DNA of 17,297 bases from an uncultured Varibaculum sp. (GTDB taxonomy: Bacteria > Actinomycetota > Actinomycetes > Actinomycetales > Actinomycetaceae): NCBI GenBank assembly GCA_947255165.1, contig CAMYFZ010000040.1, positions 1-17,297 on the forward strand, written 5' to 3'. The number at the start of each line of letters is the position of its first letter. Positions within the stretch are counted from its first letter, which is position 1. Below, one piece after another: positions 7,476-15,209 of this stretch. Both the position numbers and the translations under genes were made by a program. The notes beneath the pieces were generated by a model. The model ran no database searches, had not been told where the DNA came from, and worked only from the letters and a program-made list of their open reading frames with translations.

Positions 7476-8147
7476 GTGTTTACAACATCAGCCAACCCGT
7501 TCAATTTTCAATGGGATAGAAAACGGACAGCATTGCTGTGCATTGACTTCCAACGGGATTTTATGGAAAGCGGAGGATTCGGGGAAACTCTGGGTAATGA
7601 CGTAACCAGCTTACGGGATACGATTACACCCACCCAAAAGGTATTATCGGCTCTCCGTGACCTGGGTGTATTAATAATCCACACTCGCGAGGGCCATAGA
7701 GCAGACCTAACGGATCTTTACGATGCAAAAAGAGATAGGGGGAAGCCCAGCCTGCGAATCGGGGATAACGGGCCTATGGGCAGGATTCTCGTTCGCGGAG
7801 AAAAGGGACATGACATAATTCCTGAGTTATATCCCCAACCAGGAGAAACGGTGCTAGACAAGCCCGGTAAGGATGCATTCTATGGGACGGACTTAGAGAT
7901 AATTCTGCGCGCAAGAAAAATAGATTCATTAATAATCACTGGGGTAACCACAGAAGTATGCGTACAATCCACCGCTCGTGCGGCGAATGATCGCGGTTTC
8001 AATTGTCTTGTACTTTCTGATTGCACTAATTCATATTTCCCTGAATTCAAATCATCAGCACTAGACATGATTGCTGCACAAGGGGCAATTGTGGGATGGG
8101 TAGCTGATTCTAAAAACTTATTGAAATCGATAAAGGTAGGGCAGTAA
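7476..8147 (+). CDS. Isochorismatase-family cysteine hydrolase, biuret-hydrolase-like
   Basis: This 223-residue amidohydrolase has the full catalytic triad of the isochorismatase-like hydrolases: Asp24 (in LLCIDFQRDF), Lys129 (in LDKPGKDAF) and Cys162 (in GVTTEVCV, with the usual cis-peptide motif before it). Blocks HTREGHRADL (69-78), GPMGRILVRGE (99-109), IIPELYP (114-120) and ANDRG (170-174) match, as I recall them, the biuret hydrolase BiuH of Rhizobium. The triad spacing (105 and 33 residues) is almost the same as BiuH Asp36, Lys142 and Cys175. The likely reaction is removal of ammonia from biuret or a similar ureide; N-carbamoylsarcosine, oxamate or ureidoacrylate remain possible. The GTG start lies two bases after the kinase stop and has AAAGGAG upstream. 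It is most likely cytoplasmic. Confidence 0.88.
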   Translation: MFTTSANPFNFQWDRKRTALLCIDFQRDFMESGGFGETLGNDVTSLRDTITPTQKVLSALRDLGVLIIHTREGHRADLTDLYDAKRDRGKPSLRIGDNGPMGRILVRGEKGHDIIPELYPQPGETVLDKPGKDAFYGTDLEIILRARKIDSLIITGVTTEVCVQSTARAANDRGFNCLVLSDCTNSYFPEFKSSALDMIAAQGAIVGWVADSKNLLKSIKVGQ

Positions 8148-8149
8148 CG

Positions 8150-10099
8150 GTGGGTAAGACTGACGCTATCAATAAACCGAAACTTTGGGTTCGTGGCGAT
8201 TGGAACGGACTTTTCGGACTTGGAACCAACGTATTATTGAATGTAATTGTATTGACAGGTTTATGCCTAGCTGTGGTTAAGATCCCAGGAAGCATTGTCT
8301 ACGGTCGTCTGCTTCCGGCTTTGGCAATTGCCCTTCCTCTGGGAAATATATGGTACGCAATTTTGGCTTGGAACCTTGCGCGCAAAGAAAACCGCACTGA
8401 TGTAACAGCCCTACCTTATGGGCCATCTGTACCCCACACTTTTATTGTTGTATTCGTGGTTATGCTGCCCGTTTATTTACAATCTAACGACCCCATTAAA
8501 GCATGGCGTGCTGGTCTTGCCTGGTGCTTTATTATTGGTTGTATTGTTCTACTCGGTGCAATTATCGGCCCATGGATTCGTAAAGCAGTGCCGAGGGCAG
8601 CTCTCCTAGGGGCGCTTGCAGGAATTTCCATAACCTTCATAGCGATGCGTCCCGTTTCGCAAATGTGGCAGGCGCCCTGGATTTCATTCATTGCGCTTGC
8701 ATTCATTCTAGTGGGATGGATGGCTGGCAAACGTCTACCCTTTGATGCCCCGGTTGGATTGGTCGCCGTTATAATCTCTACCGCAGTTGCATGGGTGGCT
8801 GTGGCCGCAGGGTGGAGCGGTATTCTGGAGCCAAGCGATGTGGTTAAATCCTTCGCTTCTGTTGGTTTCAATCTTCCGGTACCTTCCGCTGACGTTATCA
8901 TTGGCTTGTCGGATATTGCGCCTCTGTTGGCCTCAGCGATTCCCTTAGGGATTTATAACTTCACTGAAGGAATGACCAATATTGAGTCGGCTGCTGCCGC
9001 TGGCGACCACTATTCGATGCGGCAGGTTTTGACCGCTGATGGTTTAGGCGCGATTATTGGGTCTTTCCTCGGATCGCCTTTCCCGCCCGCCGTGTACATT
9101 GGACATCCCGGATGGAAGAAGGTCGGCGGTCGAATTGGGTATTCCCTTGTGACTGGCATAATGGTCGCTTTGGTATGTGCCACCGGATTGGTAGCTACCT
9201 TATTAGAAATATTTCCCATGCAGGCCTTGGTGCCTATACTCCTGTACATCGGTCTAGTAATCGGTGCTCAAGCATTCGACGCTTCACCTATGCGATATTC
9301 GCCCGCAGTAGTTCTCGCAATGATTCCTTCGCTAGCAGAGTGGGCGACAGGTCTAGTTGAAAACGCGTTAAATGCAGCCGGTAAAACTGTCGAGGAGGTA
9401 GGAATTCCTGCGCTGGTAGATGCTGGTGTAATTTACGATGGTATGAAGCTTCTAGGCCAGGGAGCTGTACTAGTCGGCGTTCTGTTAGGGGCGATTACCT
9501 GCTTTGTAATAGATCGGCGCTTTTACGCCGCATCGGCAGTTGCGTTAGTTGCTGCTGCTTTGAGTTTCATTGGTTTAATCAACGCTTATTCCGTTGGTGT
9601 CAATGCTGCACCAAGTGTAACCATTGGCTATATTCTACTCGCGGGAATTCTAGCTAGCTTTGGCTTCGCTTTTCGAAAGGACAAAAATACCAGTCTTCCT
9701 GATGAACTGCTGTTCGTGAATGGAACACTGATGAGAGGTTTGGACCTCCATGGAAACCTCGCTGGTGCAGAATTCCAAGGAGAGATAAAAACGGCTCCTA
9801 AATACCGGCTTCACTCAATAGACGATATTCACCCAGGAATGTTCGAGGTGAAAGACGATGGGGTAGCGATTAGCGGGGAACTCTACCAGTTATCTCCGGA
9901 GATACTTCTACACGTTATAGAGGGTGAGCCTGACGGATTGTATCGAGGCGCCATAACTCTCGAGGACGGTCGGGTAGTCCCGGGAATTCTATATCGAGAA
10001 GAAATGGCCCGAAAACATCTAGACATTTCTCGATACGGGGGCTGGCGTAAATATCTGGAGCACATTACTGAACCAGCAGATTCCTCACAAGCCGAATAG
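8150..10099 (+). CDS. NCS2-type permease fused to an allophanate-hydrolase C-terminal-like domain
   Basis: This 649-residue protein has two parts. Residues 1-508 are a polytopic membrane transporter of the xanthine/uracil permease (NCS2) type, with GNIWYA (65-70), DVTALPYGPS (84-93) and FTEGMTNIES (271-280) among its conserved blocks. Residues 519-640 are soluble. They follow in order the pattern of the C-terminal domain of allophanate hydrolase: FVNGTLMRG (522-530), TAPKYRLH (548-555), GVAISGELYQL (571-581), LEDGRVVPGILY (604-615) and ISRYGGWRKYLE (626-637). In allophanate hydrolase that domain handles the N-carboxycarbamate product. Here it could bind or process substrate, or gate transport. 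The GTG start lies two bases after the preceding stop, with AAGGTAGGG upstream. It is the last gene of the operon, before the hairpin. The imported substrate is probably a ureide, by context. Confidence 0.85.
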   Translation: MGKTDAINKPKLWVRGDWNGLFGLGTNVLLNVIVLTGLCLAVVKIPGSIVYGRLLPALAIALPLGNIWYAILAWNLARKENRTDVTALPYGPSVPHTFIVVFVVMLPVYLQSNDPIKAWRAGLAWCFIIGCIVLLGAIIGPWIRKAVPRAALLGALAGISITFIAMRPVSQMWQAPWISFIALAFILVGWMAGKRLPFDAPVGLVAVIISTAVAWVAVAAGWSGILEPSDVVKSFASVGFNLPVPSADVIIGLSDIAPLLASAIPLGIYNFTEGMTNIESAAAAGDHYSMRQVLTADGLGAIIGSFLGSPFPPAVYIGHPGWKKVGGRIGYSLVTGIMVALVCATGLVATLLEIFPMQALVPILLYIGLVIGAQAFDASPMRYSPAVVLAMIPSLAEWATGLVENALNAAGKTVEEVGIPALVDAGVIYDGMKLLGQGAVLVGVLLGAITCFVIDRRFYAASAVALVAAALSFIGLINAYSVGVNAAPSVTIGYILLAGILASFGFAFRKDKNTSLPDELLFVNGTLMRGLDLHGNLAGAEFQGEIKTAPKYRLHSIDDIHPGMFEVKDDGVAISGELYQLSPEILLHVIEGEPDGLYRGAITLEDGRVVPGILYREEMARKHLDISRYGGWRKYLEHITEPADSSQAE

Positions 10100-10135
10100 T
10101 TTATCTACCGTTCCGGCTTAAACTAAAATACATAG

Positions 10136-10180
10136 ATGTCTGGAGGGCTTGGTAATAAGTTTACCAAGCCCTCCAGACAT
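10136..10180. terminator. Perfect 20-bp hairpin at the operon end
   Basis: Arms at 10136-10155 and 10161-10180 are perfectly complementary over 20 bp, with a five-base loop TAAGT. It lies 36 bases after the permease stop. No T-run follows on either strand, so if it terminates transcription it does so as a U-tract-less hairpin, a type known in actinobacteria. It could also protect the 3' end of the message. Confidence 0.65.
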
Positions 10181-10182
10181 TG

Positions 10183-10497
10183 CTCCTTAACCCGGCGATG
10201 GTAGTTCTGTTGCAGAACTGAAAACCTTGAGTGAATTGACTTCAACCTTTTAGGGTTTTTCTCTTTGTCTTTTAGAGTAGGACTATTTTCTGTCTGGCAG
10301 GTTCAGTGCGCTTAGCTTCATTGCTCCCAATCGCTAGCTAGTTTCGCGGGGGATAAACTAAGCGTGCATATGTCGTTCTCGAGCTGGGCTTGTTCGTTAA
10401 TGGTGGACGTGGTGAAACGACCGATATTCTCCAGAGCTAGGAGACAAAGGACGCTCGTGCAGGTTACGTAATAAAGAACTGGTCTAGGTCGCGAGTC
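10183..10497. other. Non-coding transition region
   Basis: About 315 bases without a recognisable gene, between the operon hairpin and the stop of the thioesterase gene. A weak AACC/GGTT stem followed by T-rich sequence lies at about 10242-10270. I found no copy of the tRNA 3' end here. The base composition changes from AT-richer to GC-richer across this stretch, so it is the likely right edge of the transferred block, or close to it. Confidence 0.4.
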
Positions 10498-10992
10498 CTA
10501 ATCATCCACGAAGGCACAGGTGTGGGTGCCGGAGGCGGTGAGCTTGCCGTCCTCGGAAAAAATCCGCAAGAAATAGGTAGCGAGGGTGCGCCCGCTTTGC
10601 GCTAAAGTCGCCAGGCAATACACCCGTCCCGCGACCGCCGGACGATGGTGAGTAACAAAGATATTTGACCCCACTGCGTGTTTGCCTTCCGGAGCCGCAT
10701 AGTTAGCAGCTAGGGAGCCGGTAGTTTCCCCCAGCACCGCGTTCGCTCCGCCATGGAGTACCCCTAAAGTTTGCCGGTTGCCCTCTACCGGCATCGAACA
10801 AATCATCTTATCCGCGTTCAAGTGGTGAAACCTTATTCCCATCGCCTCAATCAGTTGGGCGTGCGTAGAGGGACATTTGTCCGAAACATCCGGCAAGCTC
10901 GCGAGAAACTGCGAAACCTTCTCCGGGTCGCTCAGATCCGGCAGCGCAATCGGGTCATCAACTTCGTCTCGGTAAACCAATTTCTTCGTCAT
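10498..10992 (-). CDS. PaaI/YdiI-like hot-dog thioesterase
   Basis: 164 residues with a hot-dog thioesterase domain in the C-terminal two thirds. The diagnostic block is GVLHGGANAVLGET, holding the HGG loop and the Glu expected as catalytic residue, followed by GSLAANYAA. VGSNIFVTHHRPA then matches the second conserved strand. It resembles E. coli YdiI (MenI), which hydrolyses 1,4-dihydroxy-2-naphthoyl-CoA in menaquinone synthesis, but related enzymes cleave phenylacetyl-CoA or other aryl/acyl-CoAs, so the substrate is open. About 35 extra residues precede the domain. The ATG follows AGGGG closely, at a spacing of only two bases. It is divergent from the uracil permease gene and has GC-rich codon use like the right part of the window. 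Confidence 0.85.
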   Translation of the reverse strand: MTKKLVYRDEVDDPIALPDLSDPEKVSQFLASLPDVSDKCPSTHAQLIEAMGIRFHHLNADKMICSMPVEGNRQTLGVLHGGANAVLGETTGSLAANYAAPEGKHAVGSNIFVTHHRPAVAGRVYCLATLAQSGRTLATYFLRIFSEDGKLTASGTHTCAFVDD

Positions 10993-11052
10993 GTCCCCTA
11001 GTTTAAGGCCTGCCAGTTACCAGCTCCGGGAAGAGGAAAATCGCCTCAACTT

Positions 11053-11080
11053 TTAACAACCGGGCCTAGAGGAATAAAGT
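11053..11080 (+). promoter_or_regulatory. Possible promoter of the uracil permease gene
   Basis: TTAACA (11053-11058) and TAAAGT (11075-11080), 16 bases apart, resemble -35 and -10 elements upstream of the permease. The remaining 73-base leader contains a short imperfect stem with AGAC/GTCT ends (11106-11134). I could not match it to a PyrR attenuator. Confidence 0.25.
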
Positions 11081-11153
11081 TAAGTTCTGACCGTAATACT
11101 CAAACAGACCCGCGCCCGGGAAAGGGCAGAGTCTCCTAGCTGATAGGGACGAA

Positions 11154-12566
11154 ATGTCTAGTAACGATCAGAATCTTCAATCTGTATCCCCCCAGCAACC
11201 CCAGAAAAAATCTCTCCTGGGTTTCTGGAAACTTCATGGTGATGGCCGTTCCATCGGCCCCGGGGAAGTAGTAATGCCCCGTGAGAGGCTCTCCTGGCCG
11301 CGCACCGCAGGCATTGGCGCCCAACACGTAGTCGCCATGTTCGGTGCCACCTTCCTAGTGCCCTTGCTGACTGGCTTTCCTCCCAACACCACCCTGTTCT
11401 TCACCGCGATTGGAACCTTGCTCTTTGCATTGGTAACTGCGGGTAAACTGCCCTCCTATTTGGGTTCCTCCTTCGCTTTGATTGCCCCCATCACCGCGGT
11501 ATCTTCCCAGTACGGGCAGTCAGCGGCGCTCGGCGGGGTCATCAGCGTCGGGGTTACTTTGGCGCTGATCGGGGTAATTGTTCATTTCGCGGGCATCGTG
11601 TGGATTGACCGCATCATGCCGCCTACCGTGACCGGTTGTATCGTGGCTCTGATTGGTTTTAACCTGGCGCCAGCCGCCTGGAACTGGTTTAAAGAGGGCG
11701 CGGTCACCGCGGTCATTACTGTTACCGCCATCGTGCTGATCACCGTCCTGTTCAAAGGAATCATCGGCCGCCTGTCCATTCTGATTGGTGTGGGCGTGGG
11801 CTACATAGCAGCGGTAATCCAACACGAAGTTGACTTCAAAGCCATCGGCAAGGCCGCCTGGATTGGACTCCCCGAATTCCATACCCCCTCCTTTGAGCCT
11901 TCCACCTTGGGACTCTTCATCCCGGTAGTCCTGGTTTTGATTGCCGAAAACGTCGGTCACGTTAAATCCGTATCCGCGATGACCGGAGAAAACCTTGACC
12001 ACCTGACCGGGCGCGCCCTGTTTGCAGACGGGATTTCTACCGTATTCGCCGGTTGCGGCGGCGGTAGCGCCACCACCACCTATGCGGAAAACATTGGGGT
12101 AATGGCCGCTACTCGCGTCTACTCCACTGCCGCCTATATCGTGGCTGCTTTCGTAGCCCTGGCACTATCAATGTTCCCCAAGTTTGGGGCGGCCATCGCC
12201 ACTATTCCCCCCGGGGTGCTCGGAGGCGCAGCTACCGTCCTCTACGGCATGATCGGGATGCTGGGCGTGAGGATCTGGGTGCAAAACAAAGTTGATTTCG
12301 CCGATCCGGTGAATCTCAATACCGCCGCAGTCGCCATGATTATTGCCATCGCCGACTACACCTGGCAGATCGGCTCCCTGACCTTCAACGGTATTGCTTT
12401 GGGTTCGGCTGCGGCAATCGTGGTCTACCACGTGATGCGGGGGATTTCGAAGGCACGCGGTACCTTCCTCGAGCAGGCTTCCCCGGCCTCGGCCCCGGCA
12501 GGTACGGATCTAGAGTCCCGCTCCTATGAAAAACGGGTAGCATCCCAGGCAACGAATCTAGATTAG
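11154..12566 (+). CDS. uraA: UraA-like uracil/nucleobase permease (NCS2 family)
   Basis: This 470-residue polytopic membrane protein is of the uracil branch of the nucleobase:cation symporter-2 family. It imports uracil or another nucleobase, probably with protons. After a hydrophilic N-terminus (about 50 residues), typical blocks are QHVVAMFGATFLVPLLTG (57-74), PSYLGSSFALIAP (just after 100) and LIAENVGHVKSVSAMTG near the middle, where the Glu lies at the substrate-binding position known from E. coli UraA. The C-terminal 35 residues are hydrophilic. The ATG has AGGGA upstream. It stands alone: divergent from the thioesterase gene and convergent with the LytR_C gene. It is a different subfamily from the permease at 8150-10099 and lacks the extra domain. 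Confidence 0.9.
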   Translation: MSSNDQNLQSVSPQQPQKKSLLGFWKLHGDGRSIGPGEVVMPRERLSWPRTAGIGAQHVVAMFGATFLVPLLTGFPPNTTLFFTAIGTLLFALVTAGKLPSYLGSSFALIAPITAVSSQYGQSAALGGVISVGVTLALIGVIVHFAGIVWIDRIMPPTVTGCIVALIGFNLAPAAWNWFKEGAVTAVITVTAIVLITVLFKGIIGRLSILIGVGVGYIAAVIQHEVDFKAIGKAAWIGLPEFHTPSFEPSTLGLFIPVVLVLIAENVGHVKSVSAMTGENLDHLTGRALFADGISTVFAGCGGGSATTTYAENIGVMAATRVYSTAAYIVAAFVALALSMFPKFGAAIATIPPGVLGGAATVLYGMIGMLGVRIWVQNKVDFADPVNLNTAAVAMIIAIADYTWQIGSLTFNGIALGSAAAIVVYHVMRGISKARGTFLEQASPASAPAGTDLESRSYEKRVASQATNLD

Positions 12567-12608
12567 AAAGCTGCTAAGGATTCCCTCGGTAATCAAGAGG
12601 TCTAGGCT

Positions 12609-13271
12609 CTAAGCGATCCGCACCAGCTTGCAGTCGTCGATCTCCTCGAGATCATTTTGGGCTTCTTCCTGGAATTTTTCGGGGCTAACCATATCGGAGT
12701 AACGAGAACCAATAGTCACGGTCACGTCAGAAGTAGGACGAGGATCGAGAATGATCTCCGCGTCCTCGAAGGCGCGCGCCAAAGTATAGGCCACGTTAAC
12801 CCCGGTGGGGCCAGTAACGATTCGGATATTGCCCTCATAGGAACCAGAACTGATATTTCCGGTATCTTTAACCGGAACTCCCCGGTCTTTGAGTCCTTTG
12901 GCTACTTTTCCGGCTAGGCCTGAAACGTCAGTGCCATTGACCACGTGGATTTCCATTTTGTCCAAGGGAACTGCTTTTTCCGAGGTTGGGCAAGGAACGT
13001 CTCCTGCCTGTGCGTATTGGGGTGCCTGTTTGAAATCATTGAAGAAGGGGAAGGGTAAAATCCCGAACCCAATCAAGATAGACAGCACCATCAGTCCGGC
13101 CATCACCGAACCGATAACGGTGAAAACCATGGTTTCGCGTTGCTGACGGCGTCGCACATAGCGCTGATAGGGCGTAAGATCTGCGAGCGGGTCAACTTTT
13201 TCAGGATTTGCTGCCAGATCTGGCTGTTTTGCGTCTTGACCACTGCTGGGGCTCACCTGGGTTTGATTCAT
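12609..13271 (-). CDS. Membrane-anchored LytR_C-domain protein
   Basis: 220 residues. A proline- and charge-rich cytoplasmic N-terminus (1-46) is followed by one transmembrane helix (about 48-72) and an extracellular LytR_C domain (about 105-192), with KMEIHVVNGTDVSGLAGKVA near its start and VTVTIGSRYSDM near its end. LytR_C domains often follow LytR-CpsA-Psr catalytic domains, which attach polymers to the cell wall; here the catalytic domain is absent, as in many actinobacterial stand-alone versions. Its role is likely in the cell envelope but unknown. Two cysteines outside (94 and 214) could form a disulfide that joins the two ends of the domain. The gene is convergent with uraA and divergent from cydD. 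Confidence 0.85.
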   Translation of the reverse strand: MNQTQVSPSSGQDAKQPDLAANPEKVDPLADLTPYQRYVRRRQQRETMVFTVIGSVMAGLMVLSILIGFGILPFPFFNDFKQAPQYAQAGDVPCPTSEKAVPLDKMEIHVVNGTDVSGLAGKVAKGLKDRGVPVKDTGNISSGSYEGNIRIVTGPTGVNVAYTLARAFEDAEIILDPRPTSDVTVTIGSRYSDMVSPEKFQEEAQNDLEEIDDCKLVRIA

Positions 13272-13317
13272 GGTTGCTACTTTACCCCCTTATCGTGGGG
13301 ACACTGCTGGCGGGTAC

Positions 13318-13334
13318 GTTTTCGACGCGAAAAC
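13318..13334. promoter_or_regulatory. Inverted repeat in the cydD upstream region
   Basis: GTTTTCG (13318-13324) and CGAAAAC (13328-13334) form a perfect 7-bp inverted repeat with a three-base centre, 42 bases before the cydD start and 46 bases before the divergent LytR_C gene start. It could be an operator for either gene. I recognise no known regulator site in it. Confidence 0.3.
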
Positions 13335-13376
13335 TAGTAAAGTAAAGCCAGAAAAACCACTGAGCTAGAGGACTTT

Positions 13377-15209
13377 ATGGCGAAGAAACTGTCACTTTCC
13401 CGTCCCGCGGGGACAGTAGCGATTGTCACCAGTGTGATCCTCACCTTGGCCTCAGTTCTTTTGGCGGCCGGTTTCATGATTCTGCTGGGATACACTTTGG
13501 CGCAAGCATTTTCGGGGGAAAACCTGTCGGGGGCTTTCGGGGGGTTAATCTTTTTTGCGATTGCGCTCGGAGGATGCGAAGCAACCCGGATTAGCGTCGA
13601 GCAGCACTCGGTATATAAAGAACAGTTGGCCTTGCAGTCGCGGCTGCTGCGAAACCTTTTTGCGCAAGGACCGGGGGTACTGGCACGGCGCAGCGCCGGA
13701 TCTTTAATCGATATGATGACTTCCGGTACCGAAAAAATTCAGCGCTACCGCCAAGCTTTCCTGGGGTCTATGATCGGGGCGATGCTTAGCCCGCTACTGG
13801 TGCTGGCGGTGATGGCGTTTTTCGTCGATTTTTGGTGTGCGCTGGTACTGCTAGTTTTTGTACCGCTGGTTCCCGCAATTATTTTCGGGTTCTCAAAAGT
13901 AACCCGCAAGGTCTCTAGCAGGTCCCGCCGGCGACGGAACCAGCTCGCTGCCTCCTACCTGGACGCCCTCTCCGGTTTAGAAACCTTGAGCCTCTTGGGA
14001 GCCACCGACTCGCGGGGGAAACAGTTAGCTGAGGTAGGGGAGAAAAATCGGCTGTCAACCATGCGTTTATTGGCTGCCAACCAGCTAGTCTTGCTGGCTA
14101 TTGACCTGGGATTTAATCTATTGCTCTTAACTTCCGGGTTTGCGCTCACCTTGTGGAAAGTGATCAATGGTTCCTGGGGCAGCGATATTAGGGTGATTGC
14201 CCCGGTAGTTACCATGCTGGGGTTAACCCTGCTTTTGTTAGAACCTATGAATAAAATCGGCGCCTTCTTCTATGTAGGGATGTCAGGGATGGCTAATCAG
14301 CGCCTGGTACGTGCCTTTTTAAGCGGAAAATCACCTTCCCACGGTAAGTCCCACGGTAAAGATGCATCCCCGGTAAAGCCGTCTGCCTCCGAGGAATCTT
14401 CCTCCCCTGGCAAGGTCTCTGCTCGCGGCGAAGCATCCGCCCCCGCCGCCTCCTTAGCTCCGCAAGAAGCTAAAAAAATATCCCCCGCTTCCGAAAATAC
14501 GGATAGTAACTGCGAGGGCGGGCAGACCCCGACGCAAAGTTCCGATTCCTTACTGTCACTGCAGAAACTCAGCTTTGCCTATCCCGGCGGCAATCCCGTC
14601 CTCAAAAACCTAGATTTAGAGGTAAACCCTAGGGAATGGCTGGCCATTGGCGGTGCCTCAGGAGCGGGTAAATCAACCCTAATTGAGGTACTTAAAGGCA
14701 ATCTCTTGCCTAGCCAAGGTAGCTACTACCTGCAAGGACGCTCCTTGGATGCTAAAAGTCGCAACTGGTTTAGAGACCAATCGGCGCTAGTGCAACAGCA
14801 CACCTGGATTTTCACCGGTACTATCCGCTCGAATCTGATGATGGTGGCTCCGCGTGCGGGAGAAGACCGCCTGTGGGAATGCCTGGAAACAGTGCGCCTG
14901 GCCGCAGAAGTGCGCGCATTCCCGCAGGGACTAGATACCCCGGTAGGCGAGGATGGCTACTCCCTGTCCGGTGGGCAAGCCCAGCGGCTATCTTTAGCGC
15001 GGGCGTTACTGTCCGAACGAGAACTATTGCTCCTAGATGAGCCAACTTCGCAGATCGATTTAGAGTCCGAGGCGGCGATAATCCAAACGCTCGCCCAGGT
15101 GGCGAAAGAAAAAACTATCGTAGTGCTTAGCCACCGCGCTAGCGCCCTGGCCCACGCGGACCGCGTCCTCTACCTCAAAGATGGGGCCTTAACGGAGGTA
15201 GAGCGGTGA
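13377..15209 (+). CDS. cydD: CydD-like ABC exporter half-transporter (permease plus ATPase)
   Basis: 610 residues: six-helix exporter domain (about 10-315), an unusual linker (318-391) and an ATPase domain (about 392-610). The ATPase has Walker A GASGAGKST (426-434), Q-loop Gln (473-474), signature LSGGQ (530-534), Walker B LLLDEP (551-556) and H-loop His586, so it should be active. SYLDALSGLETLSLLGAT in the coupling region is typical of CydD, which with CydC exports cysteine and glutathione and is needed for cytochrome bd assembly. The linker is rich in Ser, Pro, Ala and Lys, with an SHGK-SHGK tandem repeat at 321-328. The ATG follows AGAGGA. The next gene overlaps by four bases, so the two halves are coupled. 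cydAB are not in the window, so the CydD assignment is likely but not certain. Confidence 0.75.
   Translation: MAKKLSLSRPAGTVAIVTSVILTLASVLLAAGFMILLGYTLAQAFSGENLSGAFGGLIFFAIALGGCEATRISVEQHSVYKEQLALQSRLLRNLFAQGPGVLARRSAGSLIDMMTSGTEKIQRYRQAFLGSMIGAMLSPLLVLAVMAFFVDFWCALVLLVFVPLVPAIIFGFSKVTRKVSSRSRRRRNQLAASYLDALSGLETLSLLGATDSRGKQLAEVGEKNRLSTMRLLAANQLVLLAIDLGFNLLLLTSGFALTLWKVINGSWGSDIRVIAPVVTMLGLTLLLLEPMNKIGAFFYVGMSGMANQRLVRAFLSGKSPSHGKSHGKDASPVKPSASEESSSPGKVSARGEASAPAASLAPQEAKKISPASENTDSNCEGGQTPTQSSDSLLSLQKLSFAYPGGNPVLKNLDLEVNPREWLAIGGASGAGKSTLIEVLKGNLLPSQGSYYLQGRSLDAKSRNWFRDQSALVQQHTWIFTGTIRSNLMMVAPRAGEDRLWECLETVRLAAEVRAFPQGLDTPVGEDGYSLSGGQAQRLSLARALLSERELLLLDEPTSQIDLESEAAIIQTLAQVAKEKTIVVLSHRASALAHADRVLYLKDGALTEVER

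Noticed and set aside
8473..8901. 142-codon minus-strand frame inside the first permease gene
   Set aside because: Antisense shadow of a clearly coding membrane segment; its Ala/Thr/Ile-rich composition is what reversed hydrophobic codons give.
8150..10099. Full allophanate hydrolase in the window
   Set aside because: Only the C-terminal-like domain is present. No amidase-signature Ser-Ser-Lys domain is encoded anywhere in the window.
11081..11153. PyrR attenuator or uracil-sensing leader before the uracil permease
   Set aside because: Only an imperfect short stem is visible; no convincing PyrR-binding loop or terminator/antiterminator pair.
11520..12002. 160-codon minus-strand frame inside the uracil permease gene
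   Set aside because: Shadow of a conserved NCS2 core; Gly/Asp/Asn/Gln-rich composition is typical of antisense of a membrane protein.
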